NCBI GenBank assembly: GCA_020650975.1
Contig: JAIPMN010001215.1
Span: 1 to 28,902 of the forward strand
Source: Apostichopus californicus
Lineage: Eukaryota > Echinodermata > Holothuroidea > Aspidochirotida > Stichopodidae
Reading direction: 5' to 3'
Length of the DNA: 28,902 nt
Shown: positions 20,776 through 28,902 of the stretch, in pieces
How positions within the stretch are numbered: position 1 is the first letter of the stretch
How the letters are laid out: every line of letters starts with the position of its first letter
Program-made: the position numbers and the translations under genes
Notes under the pieces: model-generated
What the model saw: only the letters and a program-made list of their open reading frames with translations
Told to the model about the DNA's origin: nothing
Databases searched by the model: none

Positions 20776-21510
20776 GATGAAAAATTTTAGTCCCAACATC
20801 AAATCACAGATATAAAGCATAGGACTTTTCATAGGCGAACCAGCAGAATTTGTTGCGGCTATTCGCTGGCTTGCTCGTTCTCTGAACATGGAATGTCGCA
20901 TTTTGCGGCTTTAGCTCAAAAGGTGGTTCAATACCAACACTTGCTGCTTCTTTTGCCATCTGTATTTCGTGCGGGAGATTCCTTGCGGGATCGCGATTGG
21001 CTCTGCATGGGTTAGTACTGTTAAAATGCTTGTTTAGCTCACGAAGCTGCCTCGTTATGTTGTCTACCTGCTTTTGCCATTTAGCAATGGTCAAGTCTTC
21101 AGACGCGCTGTTGCCACCGAGTGATTTTATCCTCAATTTCGAATAATTGCTCAAGTGTGGTATTGTCAATGCAAGATGCAAGCACTTTGTTGACATTTGC
21201 CGGCAATCTTTTCAGAAAAAGCTGCTTGACTGGGATGGAATCCTCTTATTTTCAATCGTCTAACAATTGCTGCATGTGGCGCAATAACTGCGAGGACTTT
21301 TGGTCTCCAAGTGTGACCTCATTTAATAGCTTTTGCAAGTACTGCTGTTCTGATAAAGCAGTGCATTTAATTAGGGTTTCTTTGAGAGTATTGTAAGGGT
21401 CTTTGGCGGGCGGGGTGAGAAGTAACAGCTCTCACTTCTTGCGCTATGCTGGACATTAGCAACGAAACAATATATGCATACTAAGTTGTAGACTGGGGCG
21501 TAATTTTCCT

Positions 21511-21879
21511 CAGTGGCGGAGCTAGCGGTATGGTCAGAGGGGGTGAGAATGGTCTGTAGGGGCGCTTTCGACACTATCTAAGCGGAGCGCCACCACAGGT
21601 TGGCGCGGAGCGTACAGAAATTTTTGAGTAAACATACTCCCTAGATCGCCGGAAATGACCCTTTCCGGGCCTTGCTAATTTGTAGATAAACAAAGAATAA
21701 ATAGGTGTCATCGCCAACAAAATATGACAAATGTCAAAAGGTAGATGAGAGCGCAATAAAAAAGTCAATAATCGCGAATAAGTAAAAAGTTGTAAAAAGC
21801 TGAAAAGGGTGCCAGCAGTCCATTTGAGTCCGTCAGGGGGGGCATCCGTCCCCCTGACTGTATGGACGCTTCGCCACTG
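21511..21879. mobile_element. hAT-type MITE, 369 bp, with 8-bp target duplication
   Basis: Ends are CAGTGGCGGAGC on the left and GCTTCGCCACTG on the right, an 11/12 inverted match. It is flanked on both sides by ATTTTCCT (21503-21510 and 21880-21887), a perfect 8-bp target-site duplication, the hAT superfamily hallmark. It contains no transposase frame, so it depends on an element elsewhere. It interrupts the gag relic of the Gypsy element and is therefore younger than it. Confidence 0.95.
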
Positions 21880-22231
21880 ATTTTCCTTGTGCTAAATTGG
21901 GCTTTAACCTACGCAAGCGATAGCGCAAGTCATAGCAGAGGATCGTCAGGCCAATAGGGCGGAAGCTTAAGGCTAACATTACTGATCGTGGGTTCGCTGT
22001 GTAGTTGGGAACTCTCGGTTGGAAAATACAGAGTGGAATGGCTAAATGCCAGAGAAAATGTGGGTCTTTCCTCCCTTGAATAATCCATGCTTTTGTCTGA
22101 ACCTTAAGCCATTATAGTGTAAAACCATGAAGTCTAATTGACTCTTGAATCAACTCAGGGTCACCAAATTGGTGTTGTGGGTAGTAGGTATTAGTCATTA
22201 AACTGCAACTCACCAAATCACAATTTAAGCG

Positions 22232-23089
22232 GCCTCCTTACTATTACAGCAGTTGGTGAAACTCAGCCATTCGTGCCTCTCCGATGTTATTCTTTCAAAT
22301 ACAGGGACACCCCAGGGAACAGTTCTAGCACCATTCCTATTCACACTTTACACGTACGATGCCAGGTCATCAGAACAAGGGTGCTCACTCATTAAGTTTG
22401 CTGACGATACTGCCATGATTGGCTTAGTCAATGGTAATGAAGCTTACTCACGTCAAATTCAGTCTTTTGTGAACTACTGTGATCTTAACTTCCTCCAAAT
22501 AAATGTTGCTAAAACCAAAGAAATGATTATTGATTTTCGTCGCAATACTAATCCTCCACCCCCTGTTGTTGTCAAAGGAAGTGTATTTGATCGTGTTACG
22601 TCATATAAGTATCTTGGGGTAGTGCTGAATGATCACTTGGCATGGGGAGATCATATTGATATATTGGTTAAAAGGCTGAATTCTAGATTGTACTGCCTCC
22701 GTAAGATGTCAAATTTTGATGTTCGTCACGACATCCTTGAAATGTTTTATAATTGTACCATTAGCGGGGTTTGGCGTTATTGCTTGATTTGCTGGGGTGG
22801 GAATGTCAACAAACATGTAAAAGATCGTATTAACAGCATCATTAAGAAAGCGGAGAGAGTAGTCGGGGAACCCTTGCCTTCCATTGACTCGGTTTACCAC
22901 AGCCTTTTTGAGTCCAAACTGGACGCGGTATGGAAGGACCATACCCACCCCCTCTATGTGCTACTTAATAGTAGTCAGATGTCCAGAGGCAGTGGCAGGT
23001 TGAGACTTCCGTGTCTCAAAACCAATAGATACAGAGATTCTTTCATACCCCGTGCAATAAAGCTTTTCAATGAGGTTTTGTTACGTTGA
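22232..23089 (+). pseudogene. Reverse transcriptase fragment of the LINE
   Basis: Open from just after an in-frame TAA at 22226 to the natural stop. Catalytic F-A-D-D is at codons 49-52 counted from 22253. It lacks the upstream RT blocks, so it is a 5'-truncated copy rather than a gene. Confidence 0.9.
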
Positions 23090-23221
23090 CTTTTATGACT
23101 TTTTCTTATTATTCTTACTGTCTTATTGTACAATATACACATCTATTTTTGTAACATTTTCATTGTTTTATGAACGAGTGCCTGAATTTCCCTTTGGGAT
23201 CAATAAAGTTTTACTTACTTA
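22235..23221 (+). mobile_element. 5'-truncated LINE (CR1/L2/Rex-like) with intact C-terminal RT frame
   Basis: An uninterrupted frame to the TGA at 23087-23089 encodes the C-terminal half of a reverse transcriptase. It includes TPQGTVLAPFLF (the block before the catalytic site), KFADDTAMIG with the catalytic FADD, CDLNFLQINVAKTKEMI and YKYLGVVL, then a post-RT domain ending in RDSFIPRAIKLFNE. The N-terminal RT and endonuclease parts are missing, so the frame does not start at an ATG and cannot act alone. A 130-bp 3' UTR follows with TTTGGGATCAATAAAG at about 23196 and a (TTAC)n tail ending at 23221. The preserved frame points to a fairly recent insertion. Confidence 0.92.
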
Positions 23222-24029
23222 CAGTTCTCCCAAAAGTCCAAAAATACAAAGATCCGGTATGAATATATAAATGATATAAAACAATACAAGTAATGAAAAC
23301 CAATAACGAAGATTGTGACTTTCCAGTAAAGAAATGATTAGTACGTGGCGAGTGTAAGTTCCAAGGACATGTATATCAATGGCGAGAGGATGTTATATAA
23401 ACCTCTATGTCTCGCAGAGCCACATGGAAAAGTGATCATAAATTCCCTTTCTCTGAAATACGAAAACAAAGGCCAGCTAGGTCATTCATGACTCAGAGGG
23501 GTACACCGGAAGAACTACAAAATTGTAAGGGTGTACTATCGAAATAGGCGAAAACTATCGTGATAGTATATTGCATCACTTCATACCTCCTATTTGAGTT
23601 CAACAAGTATTTGTTCGACAAGACACCTTCAATTCAAATTGAACAAGAAAAGTTAAGTGCAAACAACAAAAACGAGGTCTTAGGAATGCAGCTATCAAAC
23701 TTTAATATGGAAGCTTCAAGCCATCAACTGATTCAAACTTTTGATGACTGAAATTTTCAAATATCAATGAACCCTTAAATGAAAAACCTAATTATATAAG
23801 TGACACTGCAGGGTTCCTGAAATACCCTATTGCAATGATAACTCACTCCATTGTTAATTTACTGTATGTTAGTAACTCTAAACTGACCTTTCTACCATGC
23901 TGCTAGCTTTTACATCATATTTTTGGGCTGGTATTACATGTCCAATACAAAATTAAATACCCAAATGCATAAATGATAAGGCAACTAGCCTACTACTAGT
24001 ATAGTCAGTATCGCTAATTTCGGAACACT
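23222..24029. other. Unassigned sequence
   Basis: No confident gene. A 40-nt segment at 23888-23927 (minus) sits between a weak acceptor (TACCAG|CC) and a good donor (GAAAG|GTCAGT) and reads QKYDVKASSMVE, ending in phase 2; it is a low-confidence exon candidate. Confidence 0.35.
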
Positions 24030-24460
24030 GACAATTTCGGACACCCCTAAGAAATGCACGATTTCACCATGACAACCTACAGGAAGAGCCAAATTTCACC
24101 AAAAAGTACGAAATGACCCGTGTGCAAGTAAATACTTACATATTTGTCAATAAAATGACGGAGATCTATGAAGTCTGTTATAATTACTGAAAGAGCAACT
24201 GCGCCACCAATTTTATCACCAGCGCCACACTGTGGGACTGTGTGTCCGATTATTATCAATACTCGAGCAAAGAAATACCAGTTCCACAATCACAAGAATC
24301 TTCGTGGAATACAACGTGAAAACAGTTTGCAGGAAAGAAAGTTTGGCCGTGTATCGTACTATAACATATTTCTCCCACCATATCAAGTATATTTTCAGGT
24401 GATTTATACCAAATAGATATAGTTTTGGGGTGTTTTAAGGCTTAGGTGTCCGGAATTGTC
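24030..24460. mobile_element. Candidate non-autonomous element with inverted ends
   Basis: GACAATTTCGGACACCCC at 24030-24047 is mirrored by GGTGTCCGGAATTGTC at 24445-24460, giving imperfect terminal inverted repeats around 400 bp of non-coding sequence. I could not identify a target-site duplication with certainty, so superfamily and exact limits are open. Short frames inside on both strands show no known domain. Confidence 0.6.
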
Positions 24461-24639
24461 CATGTCCATGCTAATATTTTCCAACATGTTGAGCTTGTTT
24501 CCTTTGTGAATTTACAAGTTCTCGCATACATTCTGACCTGCTAGTTTCATACTTCTATATATATCATCTTAATAGGCGTTGCTAGATGAAAAAGTCAACT
24601 ACAACTTGGGTACACTACACTTGGGTAACGGCCTTTGTA

Positions 24640-24705
24640 GCCTACCCGTGCTAAGTCTAGGCCTACGTCTGACGTTAGGACTAGGCCTAGGCCTACATGC
24701 ATGGT
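24640..24705. repeat. TAGGCCTA-rich stretch
   Basis: GTCTAGGCCTACG and ACTAGGCCTAGGCCTACATG recur within 60 bp. Such motifs are frequent in invertebrate deuterostome genomes; no function is implied. Confidence 0.6.
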
Positions 24706-24877
24706 AACGTACGCTGTGGCATGTTTATTAATTAACAGTCAAATGCCATTTCTCATGGCATCAATCACAAATCTGAGATCAAACATTACAAATGAAGACA
24801 CTTACATAACCCAGTTGGTATTGTGTCGTTTAACAAACCATTAAACGAGTATACATGCACACAGGTATACAGGCTAC

Positions 24878-24984
24878 CTTCGAGTCATTAATCGTTGCTA
24901 GCCCTGTACTGTTCTGCTTGTTGTAATTCGGTTTAGAAAGTTTTATTCTTTTGTAAACGTCGTCTGCTAGAGAAGGGTCTACAG
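24878..24984 (-). CDS. Candidate coding exon, unidentified protein
   Basis: 107 nt between acceptor TTTTCTATAG|CT and donor TCGAAG|GTAGCC, open throughout in one frame with a well-formed peptide (VDPSLADDVYKRIKLSKPNY and then NKQNSTGLATINDSK). Phase 1 in, phase 0 out. I do not recognise the protein. It lies 6.2 kb upstream of the F-box/WD40 ATG on the same strand and could be a 5' exon of that gene or of another one, but the phase (0) does not fit the alternative acceptor at 18599 (phase 2), so at least one further exon would be needed. Confidence 0.5.
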
Positions 24985-25077
24985 CTATAGAAAATCAGAA
25001 CGCAATGGTACACAAAGTCTATGTGTTTGAGATGCATGTGCCCGATTTGTAAAGTATTTTTCACCAAATGTGGATAC

Positions 25078-25093
25078 CTGTGTCTTGTATCAT
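25078..25093 (-). CDS. Candidate first coding exon (ATG, 16 nt)
   Basis: ATG at 25093 followed by five codons (MIQDT) and one base to a donor GACACAG|GTATCC. Joined to the exon at 24984 it keeps frame (split Ala codon), giving a 41-residue start. The frame is open upstream for about twenty codons too, so the real start might be elsewhere. Speculative. Confidence 0.35.
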
Positions 25094-27585
25094 TTGGTCG
25101 CTATCGACGTTTGTTTGGGCTTGCTGCTCCTTTCCGTATCATGTGTGTAAGCGGATCAAAGGAAAATGTAGGGGGTCAAGGGAGTGTTTCGTGCATGGTA
25201 GCGTGGACGTCCACAGAAAAAAATCCAGAGGGAAGAGCAAGCACACTTCGGTTTTCAATACCCGGTTAACATATTTAAAGGTGATTATCTTGAAAAACCA
25301 TATATTCTTAGCACTGAATAGTTTCTTTCTTCTTGGTCTGTGACATAGCAAGTCTAAAGTTATATCTAAAGTCTTCTTCTTATTCTCTTCGTTATGAGCC
25401 ATATATTTTATGTCGACGACAAGAAATGTGAAGCTCTTATTGAATTCATATTGTAGATATTTGTCAAATATTTTCTTAGAGATTAATCGACAGATGTCGA
25501 GATAATTGCGTCTGGCTGATTAGACCCAAATTGGGATCGAAATAGCCATAGAGCAGGGGTGGGCATGAAATGGATCTTACGAGCAACCGCAGGTGGTATA
25601 CGTATACCATTGGTACTCTAGTATTTAATTGTAGTTCAACTGTTTCGTGTTCAAAACCAGCCAAATAATTTGAATTTGCTTAAAAATTAAAAAATACTAT
25701 AGTAATAACATATGGCATTTTAAGAAATTCTCCCATACCTGTTCTTGTTTTTTATTTGCTTTCTTTCTGCTGACATACGATAGACGTTTGCTAATGTCAA
25801 TATGGATGTATCATTGCCGATAGCAATGAACGTAAATGGTTGTATGACTTATAGCTGGAGTTTGAAACTTGAGTTGCTTGAAAGGATTTTATGTCTTCTT
25901 CTGCTTTTCATTTCGATAAATAAGCACAATTTATGTGACGGCGGTGACTTTGTTGTTATTACAATGAAGGAAGTTGGTTGCTAAACAAAGCAATCCTGAA
26001 TTTTTATTTTATATAGTCAAAACCCACATTCTCGCATAGCATTTTGTATGGTGAGATAAGAAGTTGATAGTGTGTGAATGCATCTGGCAACAGTAGGCTG
26101 AATGATGTCATCACATCAAATTGATGTTTTGTTTTCTTTATAAAATTTCATTCAGTTATCCACAGTGTAAATTATTTTGATTACAAACCAAAAAAAAAAG
26201 TTTTACTTTAATGAAATGATCAATACAGAGAACTTTGCTTGTAGCTAAGCGAACGTTCTTAAAAAAGGAATCAGATTACAAGGATAACTCAACCAAAATA
26301 TTATTAATACGAAAGTAAAATATTTAAAGACGCATTTGTCGTTATGGCATCGCAGATTAATAACTGTGATTTACTCCCTGGAAGAATAGAAGGTTTAGCC
26401 AGTCAAAACAGATTACAAGGGACAAGGTGTTATTAAAATGATGTTGTTTCCAACTAAGACGGTGTGGAATATTTATCTCTTTTAAGAAATGTCTTACACT
26501 GTCCATCTAAAAGGAATGTAAAACAAAAGGAAAATTATAAGCACAAAAACAACAACAACAACCAAAAGTTTAGTTGTTGAATCGTTTGGAATGGGGGTAT
26601 TTGTTAGTCTTGATCATTTAAATCATTTTATTTTCAGTACTCCTTTTGACTGTATCTGCCAAAAGGTTGGTCATTACTTTGGAAGTAAAGATCATCGACT
26701 TCTGATCTGCCATTGTCATAAAATTTGTCATCTCATCCATTGTCTAGGGAAAAAAATGCATCACAAAAACTGTTATGGTCGAATGTCTAAAGCCCTTTTC
26801 GTGGCAAATTCAAAAGAGCTAGCGATGAAAAGTTGTGTATTAAAGATTCCTAAACATTTTGGCACCAGGGCCAAATTGAAGTTGACCTAATGTGGTGTTG
26901 AAGAAACTGTTGAAAAAAGAACCTGTACATTTCTTGAGCTTGAGAGGGGACAAAAGTCGTTTAGGGGCATGTTTTTCAGAGGGACTGAGAAAAATCATTT
27001 GAAGCAAAAATAAATATTAGCAGCACAAATTTCATTTTGAGGGCAGTATAAGTATAGCCTACCATATCGAATGAAATGTAAATTTCTATCCTAAGCTCAG
27101 CAACATACCATACCATAACTATGCTAAATCACTTGCCATGGATACCATAAAGTGCTCAGGTAACGCCATGCATGAGTTCAACACAGATGTATGTATTTTT
27201 GTTATTTTAGTGAGTCACCTAAATTTGTTGTTTGATGTTAACATATTTTGTTGTAAAAGATACAAAAGAATACAGCCAACTCAAGTAGCATCCCCTTCTG
27301 CCTTTCTCGTTTTCATTTGATCTAATGACCAAGAAATTAATCATAAATAAAAACAGATGGACTTTAAAAAGTAAATTTTACACTAAATGGGTAACAGGCC
27401 GCATATATAGGATTTAAAAAAGATATGGCTGACTTCCTGTCTGGAGACTCTCCATGGCGGCTTCCCACCGGGTCTTAACACATGGTTGTGCTAATAAATA
27501 CATTTTTGGGGGTTTCGATAAGAGTCGCAACCTTTGCATTCATGATGGCGTATGCGTGCGTGTGCGTGTGTGTGACACCTCGCTC
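25094..27585. other. Long stretch without supported genes
   Basis: Several ORFs of 60-100 codons occur on both strands (e.g. 25139-25402 minus, 26591-26890 plus) but none shows a known domain, good splice context or consistent composition. A 40-codon minus frame at 26618-26740 is listed separately. Confidence 0.45.
26618..26740 (-). CDS. Small ORF, 40 residues, possible terminal exon
   Basis: ATG at 26740 directly behind a strong acceptor (TTTTTTTCCCTAG|AC) and ending in TAA at 26618. The peptide is Met/Thr-rich and predicted helical (MDEMTNFMTMADQKSM at the start, TNLLADTVKRSTENKMI at the end). It could be the last exon of an unseen minus-strand gene or chance. No homology recognised. Confidence 0.25.
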   Translation of the reverse strand: MDEMTNFMTMADQKSMIFTSKVMTNLLADTVKRSTENKMI

Positions 27586-27682
27586 GTAAACACGATATCT
27601 CAAGAAGGGAAGCTTGGACCAATCTAATATTTGATGTTTATGAGTGCCACATTGAGTAGAAGAACCCTATTATTTTGTGGGG

Positions 27683-27695
27683 AGGTCAAAGGTCA
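27683..27695 (+). promoter_or_regulatory. Perfect DR1 nuclear-receptor motif, monomer 1
   Basis: AGGTCA-A-AGGTCA, two perfect half-sites in direct repeat spaced by one base, the classical DR1 recognised by RXR, HNF4 and COUP-TF-type receptors. The motif is seen; binding is not shown. Confidence 0.4.
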
Positions 27696-27823
27696 CTTGG
27701 AGTCACCAGGGGCCAAATAGTCAAAACCTCGTAAACACGATATCTCAAGGAGGTAAGCTTGGAGCAATCTCATATTTCGTAAGTAGGAGTACCATAAGGA
27801 GCAAAGCCTATTGTTTATTGTGG

Positions 27824-27836
27824 AGGTCAAAGTTCA
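27824..27836 (+). promoter_or_regulatory. DR1-type motif, monomer 2
   Basis: AGGTCAAAGTTCA, DR1 with one substitution in the second half-site, a variant that still fits the HNF4-type consensus. Confidence 0.35.
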
Positions 27837-28097
27837 TTTGGGGTCACCAGGGGCCAAATTGTGTAAACCCTGTAAACACGATATCTCAGGACATAAAGCT
27901 TGGATCTCGTTTATCGTGTGAAGGAGTACCACATTGAGTTCAAGATCCTTATTGTGTTTGGTGGAGATCCAAGTCCATTTGGGTCACTATAGGTCAAATT
28001 GTGAAAACCTTGTAAACACGATAACTCAAGAAGGAAAGGTTGGACGAATCTCATATTTAATATGTAGTTGGTACACGTTCAATACAAGATTTTATGG

Positions 28098-28110
28098 AGG
28101 TCAAAGGTCA
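28098..28110 (+). promoter_or_regulatory. Perfect DR1 nuclear-receptor motif, monomer 4
   Basis: AGGTCA-A-AGGTCA again, at the equivalent monomer position. Monomer 3 has lost it (GAGATCCAAGTCCA). Confidence 0.4.
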
Positions 28111-28150
28111 GTTGGAGTCACCGGACGCCAAATTGTGGAAACCTTGTTTT

Positions 28151-28902
28151 ATAAGCTACCGTATCTCCCACAGACCAGCCTATGAGATAACATGTGCATT
28201 ACGCCTCATACGAATAGGAGGCTATTGGCAATTGAAAATTAGCTTATGGGCATCCGTAGAATCTAAAACTCAAAACTCGAACATATTTGCATTGGCTTCA
28301 ACGTGCCGCTCGGAAGCCTTACTTTGCGTGCAAGGTTTACTTTGTAGTACAGCGGTTCTATTGGACGTTTTCCGTCGTATTTATTTCAGGTTGGATGTAG
28401 TTTCGTTGTGATCAGGCAGCGTCTATGAATCTTAACAGTTCGTCTAGTTAGATTTTTACTATGACCAATCTCAATGCGAAGTAATTGTGTAAAACGGTCT
28501 TAGTTTGGTAGTGAGTTTCACGAGCTATTGTCTGGATCGGCTGTTGATCTCAATTTGTGTAGTCTCTTCCACCAGTTTCAGCATATCTAGGCCTTAAAAG
28601 TAACGTTCGACTTTCGTCACGTGTATGATTATAGAACAACAAACCTGGGTAGGCCTGTGAGCAATTTTATGTTGTCTATGCTAGCAACAGTTGGTTAGAA
28701 TAGGGTTCGTTAACACAACAACGTGACAAATACCAGTCAGAATACCAATATACTTTAGATGGCAAAACATCTCATTAATTATTTCTTAAGGCATTTTCCT
28801 ACTGGATATCAGTCATAATTCGCAAAGTATAGAACAATTTAAGGAGTTGAGACAAGTTTGCTGTTGTTTAGGCTGCTAGGATTTTTGGAAGATAGATGCT
28901 CT
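28151..28902. other. Unassigned right end
   Basis: Non-repetitive by eye and somewhat richer in CG dinucleotides around 28250-28450, with two ATTGG (CCAAT) motifs. No exon with recognisable product. Could be promoter-proximal sequence of a gene beyond the window, which is speculation. Confidence 0.3.

Larger units (their letters stand above)
20530..22178 (-). pseudogene. Ty3/Gypsy retrotransposon relic (LTR end, PBS, gag, protease)
   Basis: Reading on minus: a possible LTR end (..ACAACA) at about 22173-22178, a PBS-type TTTGGTGACCC at 22158-22168, degenerate gag from about 22060, and a retroviral-type aspartic protease with FFIDTGA (DTG at 20767-20775) and PILGCDF (around 20584). Gag is split by stops, frameshifts and a 369-bp MITE. 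RT, RNase H and integrase are absent; the relic stops where a LINE fragment begins near 20500. Its gag is not obviously the same family as the relic at 5184-5640. Confidence 0.82.
27586..28150 (+). repeat. Tandem array of about 141-bp satellite monomers, four copies
   Basis: GTAAACACGATATCTCA recurs at 27586, 27731, 27872 and 28012 (GATAACTCA in the last), giving spacings of 145, 141 and 140 bp. Each monomer also has AAGCTTGGA, a CCACATTGAG-type segment, a TGTGGAGGTCAAAG core and GGAGTCACC followed by GCCAAATTGTG. The short ORFs that cross it are by-products. Confidence 0.95.

Noticed and set aside
24140-24171. Exon encoding DFIDLRHFIDKY on minus
   Set aside because: It has an acceptor and a good GTAAGT donor, but it lies inside the inverted-end element and its phase (1 in, 0 out) does not fit neighbouring candidates.
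25139-25402. 87-codon minus ORF starting MAHNEENKKK
   Set aside because: No domain, poor initiation context, overlapping ORFs in two plus frames, and composition like the intergenic flanks.
28094-28411. 105-codon plus ORF as a gene
   Set aside because: It begins in the satellite array and shows no recognisable domain or splice signal.

Overview
This is eukaryotic genomic DNA: AT-rich, with small coding exons bounded by GT/AG splice sites and separated by long introns, and a high load of retroposons, MITE-like elements and satellites. There is no bacterial gene organisation. The mix of tRNA-headed SINEs, CR1/L2-type LINE tails, Ty3/Gypsy relics and TAGGCCTAGGCC-type motifs suggests an invertebrate deuterostome, perhaps an echinoderm; the species assignment is inference.

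The main gene lies on the minus strand from 18640 down to at least 3857. No long ORF reveals it apart from its first exon. I assembled twelve coding exons by reading splice sites and checking phase. They total 2289 nt, or 763 codons, with compatible phase at every junction. The product is an F-box/WD40 protein, the substrate-receptor type of SCF ubiquitin ligases. It has a D-domain-like segment (W-x(3)-W ... LEPVFHRDF) at the N-terminus, a long Ser-rich linker, a second helical segment, an F-box, an acidic/basic linker, and the first WD40 repeat at the left end of the gene model. The remaining WD40 exons must lie beyond the left edge of the window.

Layout from left to right. 1-1150 is a minisatellite with a period near 61 bp. 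1440-2580 holds satellite-family repeats including a clean 289-bp tandem duplication. 2613-2857 is a tRNA-derived SINE (minus). 3857-18640 is the F-box/WD40 gene; its introns carry a Gypsy gag relic (about 5184-5640), a block of about 141-bp satellite monomers (6808-7376), a 5'-truncated LINE (about 14000-14670) and several small tandem duplications, two of which sit on splice sites. 19190-23221 is a graveyard of mobile elements: a SINE whose tail meets a LINE tail, a minus-strand LINE fragment, a minus-strand Ty3/Gypsy relic split by a 369-bp hAT-type MITE with a perfect 8-bp target duplication, and a plus-strand LINE with an intact C-terminal half of its reverse transcriptase. 24030-24460 is a second element with inverted ends. 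24878-25093 holds two phase-compatible candidate exons of an unidentified minus-strand gene. 25100-27585 is largely featureless. 27586-28150 is a four-copy tandem array of the 141-bp satellite containing perfect direct-repeat nuclear-receptor motifs. 28150-28902 shows nothing recognisable.

The only host gene with a confident product is the F-box/WD40 gene. I found no clearly new multi-gene system. The most distinctive signals are the splice-site-associated duplications and alternative acceptor in that gene, and a dispersed satellite that carries AGGTCA direct repeats.
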